64,000 nt of DNA, from NCBI GenBank assembly GCA_963697965.1, contig OY969108.1, positions 992,001 through 1,056,000 on the forward strand, written 5' to 3'. Positions 52,776-61,417 of this stretch are shown one piece after another. Positions within the stretch are counted from its first letter, which is position 1. The number at the start of each line of letters is the position of its first letter. The position numbers and the translations under genes are program-made. A model generated the notes under the pieces. The model was not told where the DNA came from and did not search any database. It worked only from the letters and a program-made list of their open reading frames with translations. Source of the stretch: JAPLJC01 sp963697965 (GTDB taxonomy: Bacteria; Desulfobacterota; Desulfobaccia; Desulfobaccales; 0-14-0-80-60-11).

Positions 52776-53465
52776 TTAATCCCAGAAGCGAAAGCGAATA
52801 ATGTGATAGACCGCGGCGATGCCATCCCTCCAGGTGATCTTCTTGCCATGGGCGTAATCGCGGCCGTGGTACTGGATGGGAACTTCATAGATGCGCCAGC
52901 CCCCCTTGGCGATCTTGGCGGTGAGTTCCGGCTCTACCCCGAAACGCTTGCTCTTAATACGAAGGCCCTTGAGTACCTCTGCCTTGAAGACCTTGTAGCC
53001 CACCTCCATGTCGGAGAGATTCAGATTGGTGAACACGTTGGAGAGCGTGGTGACCATGCGGTTGCCCACGTAATGCCAGAAAAACAACACCCGGTGGGGC
53101 CGGCCGCCCACCATGCGGGTGCCGTAAACCACGTCCGCCAGGTCGCGCTGGATGGGCTCCAACAAGGCCGGATAATCATCCGGGCGGTATTCCAGGTCGG
53201 CGTCCTGGATGATGACCACGTCCCCGCTCACCTGTTCAAAGCCGGTGCGCAGGGCCGCGCCCTTTCCCTGGTTGAGCTGGTGGTGGAAAACTTTGACGTT
53301 TTCGTACTCCGCCGCCAGGCGGGCGAGTATCTCCCGGGAGCCGTCCACCGAGGCGTCGTCCACCGCGATGATCTCTTTGTCATAGGGGGCCAACTGCACC
53401 AGCCGGAAGATCTCCTCCAGGGTCTCTTCTTCGTTGTAAACCGGAATGACGATGCTCAGAATCAT
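52776..53465 (-). CDS. Family 2 glycosyltransferase (dolichol-P-sugar synthase-like)
   Basis: 229 residues. ATG 53465 is favoured over 53474, because AAGGA lies 9 bases before it. The GT-A fold: LSIVIPVYNEEETLEEIFRL, IIAVDDASVDGSREILARL, GKGAALRTGFEQVSGDVVII, QDADLEYRPDDYPALL with the metal-binding DxD, and VEPELTAKIAKGGWRIYEVP. It resembles dolichol- or undecaprenyl-phosphate glucose/mannose synthases without the C-terminal membrane anchor. Such enzymes supply lipid-linked sugars to GT-C transferases, and one candidate lies nearby (49545-50975). Confidence 0.9.
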   Translation of the reverse strand: MILSIVIPVYNEEETLEEIFRLVQLAPYDKEIIAVDDASVDGSREILARLAAEYENVKVFHHQLNQGKGAALRTGFEQVSGDVVIIQDADLEYRPDDYPALLEPIQRDLADVVYGTRMVGGRPHRVLFFWHYVGNRMVTTLSNVFTNLNLSDMEVGYKVFKAEVLKGLRIKSKRFGVEPELTAKIAKGGWRIYEVPIQYHGRDYAHGKKITWRDGIAAVYHIIRFRFWD

Positions 53466-53543
53466 GCGGCGCATCCTTTGAAAATAATCAATATGATCTT
53501 TTTTGTTTTTGTGTCAGGGTCATCGCCGGAGGAGAATTTTTTT

Positions 53544-54509
53544 TTAGCCGCCGATGCTGACCATGGCCCGGTCGCGGAAAAGGTCGTCGGCTATTCCGGT
53601 TCTGGCCTTGGATTTTTTCATCGCCATGGCTTCCTGGAACAGGCGGCCCAAGGCCTGATCGTCGGCCCCCCGGCGCAAGGGGCCCTTGACATCGACTTCC
53701 GGGGCCGCGAACAGGCAAGGCCGGAGATGGCCGGCGGCGGTGAGGCGCAGGCGGTTGCAGTCTGGGCAGTGGTGTTCGCTCACGGAGCTGATGAAGCCCA
53801 ACTCCCCCTGGAATCCTGCGATGCGGAAGGTCCTGGCCGGGCCGGCGGTGGCGGGCCGGTCCACCGGCGCCATGGGGCCCAGCTCTCGCAGACGGCGGCG
53901 CACCTCGGCCATGGGCAAGAAATGGCTCTGCCAGCGCTCTTTGCTCACAGTAGGCATGAATTCGATGAACCTTACCTGAAAGGGATGGTCCCGGGTCAGC
54001 AGGGCGAATTCCACTAATTCATCGTCATTGGCGCCCTTGAGCACCACGCAGTTGATCTTCAAGGGGCTGAATCCCAGGGCCGCCGCGGCCTGGATGCCTG
54101 CCAGCACCTGGGGCAGGTGGTCCCCCCCGGTGAGGCGCCGATAGCGCTCAGGCCGCAGGGTGTCCAGGCTCAGGTTGAGGTGGCGCAGCCCGGCGGCATA
54201 TAACTCCGGGGCCAGCTCCGTGAGCAGCACCCCGTTGGTGGTCAGGCAGACCTCTTCGAGCCCCGGGACCTGGCCCAGATTCCGGATGAACTCCACCGCT
54301 CCCCGGCGCACCAGGGGTTCGCCCCCGGTGACCCGAACCTTGCGGATTCCCACTGCGGCAGCCACTCCGGCCAGGCGCAGTAATTCCTCGTAGCGCAGGA
54401 TTTCCGGGGCCGGCAGTTTCTGCCATCCCCCCCAGGGGGTGCAGTAAAAGCAGCGGAGATTGCAGCGGTCGGTGATGGAAACCCGCAGGTAATTGATATC
54501 GCAAAGCAA
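53544..54509 (-). CDS. moaA: GTP 3',8-cyclase MoaA
   Basis: 321 residues. The radical-SAM motif is CNLRCFYCTPWGGWQK near residue 16, followed by RVTGGEPLVRRGAVEFIRNL, LTTNGVLL and HLNLSLDTLRPERY. The second 4Fe-4S cluster site is CPDCNRLRLTAAGHLRPC (Cys-x2-Cys-x13-Cys). The C-terminal Gly-Gly needed for activity is present (SIGG). MoaA makes the first intermediate of molybdopterin. No other moa gene is in the window. Molybdenum or tungsten enzymes such as formate dehydrogenase are expected elsewhere. Confidence 0.95.
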   Translation of the reverse strand: MLCDINYLRVSITDRCNLRCFYCTPWGGWQKLPAPEILRYEELLRLAGVAAAVGIRKVRVTGGEPLVRRGAVEFIRNLGQVPGLEEVCLTTNGVLLTELAPELYAAGLRHLNLSLDTLRPERYRRLTGGDHLPQVLAGIQAAAALGFSPLKINCVVLKGANDDELVEFALLTRDHPFQVRFIEFMPTVSKERWQSHFLPMAEVRRRLRELGPMAPVDRPATAGPARTFRIAGFQGELGFISSVSEHHCPDCNRLRLTAAGHLRPCLFAAPEVDVKGPLRRGADDQALGRLFQEAMAMKKSKARTGIADDLFRDRAMVSIGG

Positions 54510-54543
54510 AATTATTCCGCCTTGGGACTGGGAATTTTGGGTC

Positions 54544-55062
54544 TCACTCCACCTGAAACGGCACCTCTTTCTGGTCCGAGGCGTAGCCGGTGCTGACCTT
54601 GGTCTTCAGGATGTAGGTCCCGGGCCGGGCATTGTCCGGCACGGTGAAGTCCACCTCCTGATTCCAGGTGCCGTTGAGGCGGCTGGAGACGATCTCCTTG
54701 GTTTCTCCCAGGGACTTGCCCTGGAAACTGATCTCCCGGGAGATGGTCACCGGGATGGCGACCTGCTCCGGGGTGAGGATGGTATAAGTGGTGGCCAGCA
54801 CCACGGTCCCGCCGCGGCCGATCCTGGCCGGCCGCACTTCCACCTGGTCCAGGCGCAACACGCAGCCGCCGCTGGGACATGAGTTCCCCTGGGAGAGCAG
54901 TTGCTCGCGGTCCAGGCGGTTGCTTTCCCGGGAAGGACCGAAAGTCCCGAAATGATAATCGCTCAGGAAAGACTGGGCCCGGGTTTCCGAAAGGCCCAGG
55001 GTGATCGCCAGAAAAACCATCAAGCCCAGCCAGGCAGGGGAGGGACGGCGAATTCTTTGCAT
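54544..55062 (-). CDS. Secreted beta-sandwich protein of unknown function
   Basis: 172 residues. A signal peptide (AWLGLMVFLAITLGLSETRA, cut after RAQ) precedes a domain with Cys pair NSCPSGGCVL and a beta-rich C-terminal half (RIGRGGTVVLATTYTILTPE then VDFTVPDNARPGTYILKTKV). This looks like an Ig-like or CARDB-type fold in the periplasm. No family is recognised. It is 34 bp upstream of moaA on the same strand and separated by 164 bp from the NlpC/P60 gene. Confidence 0.65.
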   Translation of the reverse strand: MQRIRRPSPAWLGLMVFLAITLGLSETRAQSFLSDYHFGTFGPSRESNRLDREQLLSQGNSCPSGGCVLRLDQVEVRPARIGRGGTVVLATTYTILTPEQVAIPVTISREISFQGKSLGETKEIVSSRLNGTWNQEVDFTVPDNARPGTYILKTKVSTGYASDQKEVPFQVE

Positions 55063-55226
55063 AGGGCGCTCCTGATCTTTGGTGAGGTCTGACGGCCGCT
55101 TAACTCAAGAAGCCTCCATATATTTTAAGGCATTAGGGGACAAAAGCGAAGGGAGTTTTTGCGGTTTGGAAAAATCCTGGGGGGCGCAACCGCGTCGCGC
55201 CGGGATGGCGCAGGTTGGAGCCGCCG

Positions 55227-55781
55227 CTACGGCTCAGGCAGATACCGCCGGGCCCCTTTATAAGAAGCGCGCCAAACCTCGGCGTCCAGGCGGCTGACGA
55301 AAACCCCCTGGGGGGAGGCGTGCAGGAAGCGGCCTTCGCCCAGGTAGAGGCCGTCGTGGCAAACCTCCTGGGCGGTGAAGGATGGCACGATGTTGGCCAG
55401 GTAAAAGTCACGGCCCTGCTGGCAGTAGCGGTCGAAGAAGACCACGTCACCGAAGCGCAATTCTCCGGGCCCCACCGGCCGCCCGTAATTATACTGCTGG
55501 GCCACGGTGCGAGGCAGGTTCACTCCGGCTCTCTGGAGCAGGGCCTGGACCAACCCGGAGCAGTCCACCCCCGCGGGGGTGGTGCCCCCGGCATGGTAAG
55601 GGGCGCCGTAGAATTCGCCCAGGGCCCGCTCCAGGGCGACATCCTGGGGACTGCGGCGCACCTGAGGCAACGGGGCCTGGGGCGCAGGCGCTGCCTGCGG
55701 CCTGGGGGCCCCGGCGCAACCCGCCAGTAAGACCGCCAACCCCAAAAAGATGGCAACCGCTCCCCAAATCTTCCCGGCCAT
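55227..55781 (-). CDS. NlpC/P60 peptidoglycan endopeptidase lipoprotein
   Basis: 184 residues. A lipoprotein signal (IFLGLAVLLAGC, lipobox LAGC) is followed by a Pro/Ala linker and the NlpC/P60 domain: catalytic Cys in VDCSGLVQALLQRAGVNLPR near 73, FGDVVFFDRY, catalytic His in CHDGLYLGEGRFLHAS near 140 and a third polar residue in FLHAS. These enzymes cut the stem peptide of the cell wall, usually D-Glu-mDAP. Length suits the Spr/MepS type. Confidence 0.9.
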   Translation of the reverse strand: MAGKIWGAVAIFLGLAVLLAGCAGAPRPQAAPAPQAPLPQVRRSPQDVALERALGEFYGAPYHAGGTTPAGVDCSGLVQALLQRAGVNLPRTVAQQYNYGRPVGPGELRFGDVVFFDRYCQQGRDFYLANIVPSFTAQEVCHDGLYLGEGRFLHASPQGVFVSRLDAEVWRASYKGARRYLPEP

Positions 55782-55951
55782 CCGGAATCTCCCAACTAAA
55801 AAATCTTTAGCACGGGTTGAAGATGGTCCTATGTGGCCCTGGAGATGCTTAATTTGGCTGGATTATAACACACTTGGCGAGAAGCAAGGGAAATTTTCCA
55901 CCCGCCCTCCGGCCCGGTCCGAAGATGGCGCCTGGGGTCTATCAGGAAAAA

Positions 55952-57502
55952 TCACTTCGCTTCGGTCTCTATCCGGGGGAAGAGGGGTGGGCCGGGTTTT
56001 AGTCGGCCGCCGGGGAGGAGGCGGCCCCACTGCAATACCTCGGGGAGGGGCGGGTCCCACAGGGCCAGGCCCAGACCCAGTTGTTCGCTCATCTTGAGGG
56101 CGCTCCCGGGCATCACCGGCCGCAGTAAGGCGGCGATCCAGCGCAGGGATTCCAGCAGGTGGTAGAGCACCGTATCCAGGCGCACCGCATCTTCGGGCTG
56201 CTTGGCCAGTTCCCAGGGGGCGTTGGCGACGATGTAACGGTTCAAGTGGCTGATGAACTCCCAGACGCCCGCCAGGGCCCGGCTGAATTCCAGGGCGGGA
56301 AACTGTTTGAGAAAGTTGTCGGCGGTCTCTCGGGCCAGGAGGATCAATTCCTGGTCCGGGCTGCCGGGCGCTCCCGGGGCCGGAACCACCCCCTGCCGGT
56401 ATTTGAAGGCCATCCCCAGGCTGCGGGCCAGGAGGTTGCCCAGGTCGTTGGCCAGGTCGGCGTTGATGCGGCTGACCAGGGCCTCCTGGCTGAAGTGGGC
56501 GTCCAGGCCGAAGACCATCTCCCGAAGAAAGAAATAACGCACCTGGTCCACGCCGTATTGGGCCGCCAGGGCCCCCGGCTCCACCACGTTGCCCAGGCTC
56601 TTGGACATTTTGCCGGCGTCCAGCTGCCAGTAGCCGTGGACGTTGAGATGCTGGAAGGGCGGGAGGTCAAGCGCGGCCAGTATGGTGGGCCAGTAGATGG
56701 CGTGGGGCTTGAGAATGTCTTTGGCGATGAGGTGCTGGGCCGGCCAGAAATTAGGGTATTTCTGAAAAGGGTCGGCTTCTCCCTGGTTGTAGCCCAAGCC
56801 CGTGAGGTAATTGAGGAGGGCGTCGAACCAGACGTAGGTGACGTAACGCTCATCGAAGGGGAGGGTGATGCCCCATTCCAGGCGGCTCTTGGGCCGGGAG
56901 ATGCACAAATCCTCCAGCGGCTCCCGCAAGAAGGCCAGCACTTCGTTGCGGTAGCGCTCCGGCCGGATCCAGCCGGGGTGGTCGTGGAGATAACCCAGAA
57001 GCCAGTCCTGGTATTTGCTCATCCGGAAGAAGTAATTCTCTTCCTTGAGGAAGGTGGGTTTGACCCGGTGGTCCGGGCAGAGGCCGTCCACCAGGTCCCG
57101 CTCCAGATAGAAGGCTTCACAATCGTAGCAATAAAGGCCGCCGTACTCCCCAAAGTAGATGTCGCCGCGCGCGTGGACCCGGTTAAGGACTTCCTGGACC
57201 ACCCGCACGTGGTCGGGGTCGGTGGTGCGGATGAAACGATCGTAGCTGATGTCCAATTCGTCCCAGGTCTGGCGGAACCGGGCGCTGATACGATCCACAA
57301 ACTCCTTGACCGGCAGGCCGGCCCGGCGGGCCGCCTCCACCACCTTGTCGCCGTGCTCGTCGGTGCCGGTCTGGAAGCGGGTCTCCACCCCCAGGAGGCG
57401 ATGAAACCGGGCCAGGGCGTCGGCCACTACCGTGGTATAGGCATGGCCCAGGTGGGGCTCGGCGTTGACGTAATAGATGGGAGTGGTGAGGTAGTAAGCC
57501 AT
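55952..57502 (-). CDS. metG: Methionyl-tRNA synthetase, short form
   Basis: 516 residues. The HIGH-like motif is AEPHLGHAYTTVVADALARF near residue 15. The zinc knuckle is reduced (CYDCEAFYLERDLVDGLCPD), the KMSKS motif is AGKMSKSLGNVVEPGALAAQ near 290, and the anticodon helix bundle has FISHLNRYIVANAPWELAKQ. The C-terminal EMAP-type tRNA-binding domain is absent, as in several other bacteria. The enzyme charges both initiator and elongator tRNA-Met. Confidence 0.95.
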   Translation of the reverse strand: MAYYLTTPIYYVNAEPHLGHAYTTVVADALARFHRLLGVETRFQTGTDEHGDKVVEAARRAGLPVKEFVDRISARFRQTWDELDISYDRFIRTTDPDHVRVVQEVLNRVHARGDIYFGEYGGLYCYDCEAFYLERDLVDGLCPDHRVKPTFLKEENYFFRMSKYQDWLLGYLHDHPGWIRPERYRNEVLAFLREPLEDLCISRPKSRLEWGITLPFDERYVTYVWFDALLNYLTGLGYNQGEADPFQKYPNFWPAQHLIAKDILKPHAIYWPTILAALDLPPFQHLNVHGYWQLDAGKMSKSLGNVVEPGALAAQYGVDQVRYFFLREMVFGLDAHFSQEALVSRINADLANDLGNLLARSLGMAFKYRQGVVPAPGAPGSPDQELILLARETADNFLKQFPALEFSRALAGVWEFISHLNRYIVANAPWELAKQPEDAVRLDTVLYHLLESLRWIAALLRPVMPGSALKMSEQLGLGLALWDPPLPEVLQWGRLLPGGRLKPGPPLFPRIETEAK

Positions 57503-57592
57503 GATAGTGGGAAGTGAGCAGTAAGCAGTAAGCAGTGGGCGGTGAGCGGATTGCAGGGGATTTTACTGCTCACCGCTCCCTGCTTGCTGAAA
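57503..57592. repeat. GAGCAGTAAGCAGT inverted repeat between metG and a TPR gene
   Basis: A degenerate direct repeat (GAGCAGTAAGCAGTAAGCAG) around 57515-57535 is followed by a segment that reads GTGAGCGG, and by TTACTGCTCACCGCT, the complement of AGCGGTGAGCAGTAA, at about 57562-57576. It resembles an interspersed repeat. It may also act as a bidirectional terminator. Confidence 0.5.
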
Positions 57593-58354
57593 TTATTTTC
57601 CTTCCAATTGTTTGAGGCGCTCCAGGGCCTGTCGCATCAGGGTCCGGTCCTTGGCGGGGTCGCCGCTTTTCAGAAATTGCCGGTAGGCAGCCATGGCCTC
57701 GTATTTATGATCCAGTTTTTCCAGGGCCTGAGCCCGGAGGAATTGGGTCCGGGCGAAACCGGCGTCGAGTCCCTGGACCGTGTCCGCGTCTTGCAGGGCC
57801 TTCTCAGCCTGGCCCAGTCGCAGATGGGCCAGACCCCGGTTATAGAGGATCTCCGGAGTCTTGGGGTGGAGCTGCAAGGCCCGGTCGTAGTCCGCCAGGG
57901 CCTCTTTGGCCTTGCCCAGGTCCAGGTAGGTGTTGCCGCGGTTGTAAAGGATCTGCCAGTCCCCGGGGGCGAATTTCAAGGCCTGGGTATAGTCTGCCAG
58001 GGCCTTGTCATAGACGCGGCTGCGGCTATAGGCCAGCGCCCGGTTATATAAGGCTTCGGAAGAAGTTGGGTCCAATTCCAGGACTTTATCAAAATCGGCC
58101 ACCGCTTCCACCGGCTGGTCCAGCCTCAGGTGGGCCACGCCCCGGTTGAGGTAGGCCTCCGCCAGGTTCGGGTCGAGCTTCAGGGCCTCGGTGAATTTAT
58201 CGATGGCGGCGGCGGGATCATTCCGGTTCAGGGCCGCCACCCCCTCCGCAAAGGCGCCGGGGACGGCCTCCGGCTGGTTGGCGGCCAGGACGGTTCCCAG
58301 CAGCAGGCCTGCTAAAGAAAGAGCGATGGCAATCCCACATATAATTTTCTTCAT
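57593..58354 (-). CDS. Secreted tetratricopeptide-repeat protein
   Basis: 253 residues with AGGA 6 bases before the ATG. A signal peptide (MKKIICGIAIALSLAGLLLG, cut after VLA) precedes about six 34-residue TPRs, for example AVADFDKVLELDPTSSEALY, ALADYTQALKFAPGDWQILY and ALADYDRALQLHPKTPEILY. TPRs form scaffolds for protein-protein contact, here in the periplasm. A 23-bp perfect inverted repeat lies just upstream of the ATG (58363-58442). Confidence 0.85.
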   Translation of the reverse strand: MKKIICGIAIALSLAGLLLGTVLAANQPEAVPGAFAEGVAALNRNDPAAAIDKFTEALKLDPNLAEAYLNRGVAHLRLDQPVEAVADFDKVLELDPTSSEALYNRALAYSRSRVYDKALADYTQALKFAPGDWQILYNRGNTYLDLGKAKEALADYDRALQLHPKTPEILYNRGLAHLRLGQAEKALQDADTVQGLDAGFARTQFLRAQALEKLDHKYEAMAAYRQFLKSGDPAKDRTLMRQALERLKQLEGK

Positions 58355-58362
58355 GGTCTTCC

Positions 58363-58442
58363 TGTAGGGTGCGTCCTACGCACCAGTAAAAAGTTTGGGT
58401 AGCTCTGAAAGACGATTTATGGTGCGTAGGACGCACCCTACA
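58363..58442. repeat. 23-bp perfect inverted repeat (MITE-like)
   Basis: The 23-mer at 58363-58385 (starting TGTAGGGTGCGTCCTACGCA) recurs as its exact complement at 58420-58442 after a 34-base spacer. Each arm is itself partly palindromic (GCGT-cct-ACGC). It looks like a mobile short palindromic element inserted in the leader of the TPR gene. Similar GTGCGTAGGACGCAC-type elements are widespread in bacterial intergenic regions (from memory). Confidence 0.8.
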
Positions 58443-58515
58443 AAATCTTCTTTTAAATCATATGCCCGCCAAATATTAATGACCAGGCGGGACGGCGGCG
58501 CCAACGGATTAGGTT

Positions 58516-58917
58516 TCAGATGGGCTTATGCCCACCCCTCAAGGCCGCCGCCACAAATTCCGAGTGGCTGCAAGACGGGTCGATACCCGGGCAGGCACCC
58601 TTGGCGTATTCGAGTTCGTCGGCTTCCACCAGCAGTGCCGGAAGGAAGGGCCACTGGCGGCAGATGAAGGGCTTCACCGGGTGCACCCGGCAGTGGTTGC
58701 CCTCAAGCAGGAAGATGCAAACCCCGTCGGCCACCGTCAGGCGAGGTCCGGTAGGTGAGGCCTCTACGAACTGGCGACGGAATTCCGCTACCGGTACGGA
58801 CAGGTGCGCCGCCATGGCCTCCACTTCCTGGGGGAGCACATGGATGCCTCCCCGGCCGGCGCAGCAATCGCCGCATTGGCGGCAGTGGAACACGGGAGAT
58901 TTAGCGGCATGGTCCAT
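58516..58917 (-). CDS. YkgJ family cysteine cluster protein
   Basis: 133 residues from ATG 58917 (GGGAAG about 9 bases upstream). An in-frame extension overlaps the pfk gene and was rejected. The N-terminus has FHCRQCGDCCAGRGG, the family hallmark, with GNHCRVHPVKPFICRQWPF and GACPGIDPSC further on. That is a set of about nine Cys that probably bind an iron-sulfur cluster or zinc. Function unknown. It starts 89 bp after the phosphofructokinase stop on the same strand. Confidence 0.85.
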   Translation of the reverse strand: MDHAAKSPVFHCRQCGDCCAGRGGIHVLPQEVEAMAAHLSVPVAEFRRQFVEASPTGPRLTVADGVCIFLLEGNHCRVHPVKPFICRQWPFLPALLVEADELEYAKGACPGIDPSCSHSEFVAAALRGGHKPI

Positions 58918-59006
58918 TAGGTGTACTTCCCATCTTCTTGCAAATGAACACGGTTGCCCGGTGCCCCAACCCGGCTGCCGCGGCCGCGCCCTGCCTCCCC
59001 CCGCCT

Positions 59007-60344
59007 TTAGGGATTTTTCAAGGGCGGTTGGCCGGTGGATTCCACGACGCTGCGCCACAGGGGAGAATTGAGGTCCATCTCCTGGCGGTCGCCCGCCGCG
59101 GCCTGGATGGGAATGTGGACGTAGTGGCCGTGCCAGCGGCTCACCAGCATACCGGTCTTGCCGGCCATGCCGGCGTGCACTGCGTTTTGGCCCAGAAAGC
59201 CGCAGTAGATGCGGTCATTGTAGTTGGCCGGCATGCTGCGGATCAAGTAGCTCGGGTCAATGTATTTGAGGTTAACTTCCATTTTTTTCTTATGGAAGTA
59301 TTCCTTGATCCTCTCCTGGAGGAAAAGCCCGATATCTCCCGGTTTGATGTTCCCCGAAGGGTCCCGGGGCAGGTTTTCCCGCCGGAAAAATTTCTGGCCG
59401 GCGCCTTCCCCCACCAGGATCAGGGCATGTTGCCGCTCCAGGAGCCGCTGTTCCAGTTCTGCCAACAGGCCGCAGTTCCCGTCGATGTCAAAATCCGCTT
59501 CGGGAACCAGAACGAAGTTGACCTCCCGCAGGGCCAGGGTGGCGTTGGCCGCGATAAACCCCGAGTAGCGGCCCATGAGCTTCACCAGGCCGATGCCGTT
59601 GGGGGAGCCCACCGCCTCGGTATGCGCTGCCAGGATGGAGCGGGTGGCCTCTTCCACCGCGGTGTCGAACCCGAAGGAACGGCTCACCAGGGGGATGTCG
59701 TTGTCAATGGTTTTGGGAATGGCGATGATGCTGATGCGCAGTTCCCGCCGGGTAACCTCCTGGTAGATGTCGTAGGCGGCCCGCAGGGTGCCGTCGCCGC
59801 CGATGAGAAAGAGGATGCGAAGGTCGATGCGCTCCAGGGCGTCGACGACCTCGCCGGTGTCCTGGGGGCCCCGGGAACTGCCCAGGATGGTGCCCCCGAA
59901 GGTGTGGATGTCGGCCACCACCTCCGGGTTGAGTTCCAGCAGCTCATGGCCGTAATGGGGGATAAATCCCCGGAGGCCGTACCGTACCCCGTAGATATGG
60001 CGCACCCCGTAAAGGAAATGGAGCTCCAGGACGATGGCCCGGATGACGTCGTTGGTGCCGGGGCACAGGCCACCGCAGGTGGCGATGGCGCAGTGTACCT
60101 TGGAGGGGTCGAAATAGATCTTTTCCCGGGGGCCGGCCATTTCAAAGGCCTGGGGCTCTTCCCCCGGACCCAGGCTCCTCAAGTAATCCAGGGTGTCGTA
60201 GATCAGGACCTGGTCGTCATCCCGGATAAAGGTCTTCGGCACGCAGACCCCATCCCGGGTGCACATGGGGGCGCGGGATATGGGTGAATTTACCCTGGAC
60301 TCCCCGATTACGGGAATTTGGACAGCGATGGGATCATTGGTCAT
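59007..60344 (-). CDS. 6-phosphofructokinase, plant/PPi-type clade
   Basis: 445 residues, longer than bacterial PfkA (320). It has a 90-residue N-terminal extension, then AIATCGGLCPGTNDVIRAIV, IGGDGTLRAAYDIYQE and the catalytic region IPKTIDNDIPLVSRSFGFDT, followed by GLVKLMGRYSGFIAANA. ATP-dependent PFKs have Gly in GGDGT and Gly before TIDND. PPi-dependent ones have Asp and Lys. This one has Gly and Lys, the mix found in plant and trypanosome ATP-PFKs. ATP use is therefore more likely, but not certain. It starts 5 bp after the gpsA stop, so the two are co-transcribed. Confidence 0.88.
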   Translation of the reverse strand: MTNDPIAVQIPVIGESRVNSPISRAPMCTRDGVCVPKTFIRDDDQVLIYDTLDYLRSLGPGEEPQAFEMAGPREKIYFDPSKVHCAIATCGGLCPGTNDVIRAIVLELHFLYGVRHIYGVRYGLRGFIPHYGHELLELNPEVVADIHTFGGTILGSSRGPQDTGEVVDALERIDLRILFLIGGDGTLRAAYDIYQEVTRRELRISIIAIPKTIDNDIPLVSRSFGFDTAVEEATRSILAAHTEAVGSPNGIGLVKLMGRYSGFIAANATLALREVNFVLVPEADFDIDGNCGLLAELEQRLLERQHALILVGEGAGQKFFRRENLPRDPSGNIKPGDIGLFLQERIKEYFHKKKMEVNLKYIDPSYLIRSMPANYNDRIYCGFLGQNAVHAGMAGKTGMLVSRWHGHYVHIPIQAAAGDRQEMDLNSPLWRSVVESTGQPPLKNP

Positions 60345-60349
60345 TGGGA

Positions 60350-61417
60350 TTACCAGGTTTCGCTCATGGCTTCCGTTTCGTCTTTTAGTTCCCGGGTCAT
60401 CAGTTTTTTGATGGCTTCCTTGGGGGCCAGGTCCTCATAGAGAATCTTGTAGATGGCAGTCACCAGCGGCATTTCCACTCCCAGCCTCTCCGCCAGCAGG
60501 TGCGCCGCCCGGGAGACCTTGACTCCTTCCGCCACCATGGTCATGGCTCCCAGGATTTGCTCCAAGGGCTGCCCCTGCCCCAGCTTGAAACCCACCTGGA
60601 AATTGCGGCTCTTACTCCCGGTACAGGTAAGGATCAGGTCTCCCACCCCGGCCAATCCGGCAAAGGTCAGGGGATTGGCACCCAGGCGCACTCCCAGGCG
60701 GGTCATCTCCGCCAGTCCCCGGGTGATCAGGGCCGCTCGGGGGTTGTCTGCCAAGCCCATGCCCCCCAGGATGCCGGCGCCGATGGCGAAGATATTCTTC
60801 AGGGCGCCCGCCAGTTCCACCCCGGTAACGTCCCGGCCGGTATAAATCCGGAAGTAAGGTGTGGAGCAGAGCTTCTGTAAGGACTGGGCCACCTCATGCC
60901 GCCGGGAGGCGAGGGTCACCGCGGTGGGCTGCCGCTGGGCCACCTCCCAGGCGAAGCTGGGGCCGGAGAGCACCGCGTAATGGATCTCCGGACCCATCTC
61001 CTCCCGGGCCACTCCTTCCATGGTGAGCAGGGAATCCATCTCCATGCCCTTGGTGGCGCTCAGGAGCATACCGCCGGAGGGGAACCGGGGTTTCAAGGCT
61101 CGCAGCACCTCCCGGAAGGCATGGGAGGGAACCGCCATCAGCACCAGGGTGGCGCCTTGCAAGACTGCCGGCAGGTCCCGGCTAAAGGCAATGTTCGGGG
61201 AGAGCCGGATCCCGGGCAGAAAGGCATCGTTGCGCCGGTTCCGCTGCAGGTCTTCAAAGACCTCTTCTTCCCGAACCCAAAGGTGAACGCCCAGACCTTT
61301 GTCCGCCAGAAGGTTGGCCAGGGTGGTGCCCCAACTGCCGGCCCCCACCACCGCCACGGTCCTGGCCTCAGGAGAGTCCAAGGTCGGGCTCGGGTTCGGG
61401 TTCGGCTTCACCGACAT
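60350..61417 (-). CDS. gpsA: Glycerol-3-phosphate dehydrogenase [NAD(P)+]
   Basis: 355 residues. The NAD fold begins TVAVVGAGSWGTTLANLLAD near residue 20. FSRDLPAVLQGATLVLMAVP, SATKGMEMDSLLTMEGV and the catalytic Lys in GVELAGALKNIFAIGAGILG near 210 are present. The enzyme makes sn-glycerol-3-phosphate for phospholipids. The ATG at 61417 lies inside the end of gyrA (50-bp overlap) and gives an unusual leader (PNPNPSPTLDSPEART). In-frame TTG at 61381 or GTG at 61360 would shorten or remove the overlap. The ribosome sites do not decide between them. Confidence 0.93.
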   Translation of the reverse strand: MSVKPNPNPSPTLDSPEARTVAVVGAGSWGTTLANLLADKGLGVHLWVREEEVFEDLQRNRRNDAFLPGIRLSPNIAFSRDLPAVLQGATLVLMAVPSHAFREVLRALKPRFPSGGMLLSATKGMEMDSLLTMEGVAREEMGPEIHYAVLSGPSFAWEVAQRQPTAVTLASRRHEVAQSLQKLCSTPYFRIYTGRDVTGVELAGALKNIFAIGAGILGGMGLADNPRAALITRGLAEMTRLGVRLGANPLTFAGLAGVGDLILTCTGSKSRNFQVGFKLGQGQPLEQILGAMTMVAEGVKVSRAAHLLAERLGVEMPLVTAIYKILYEDLAPKEAIKKLMTRELKDETEAMSETW

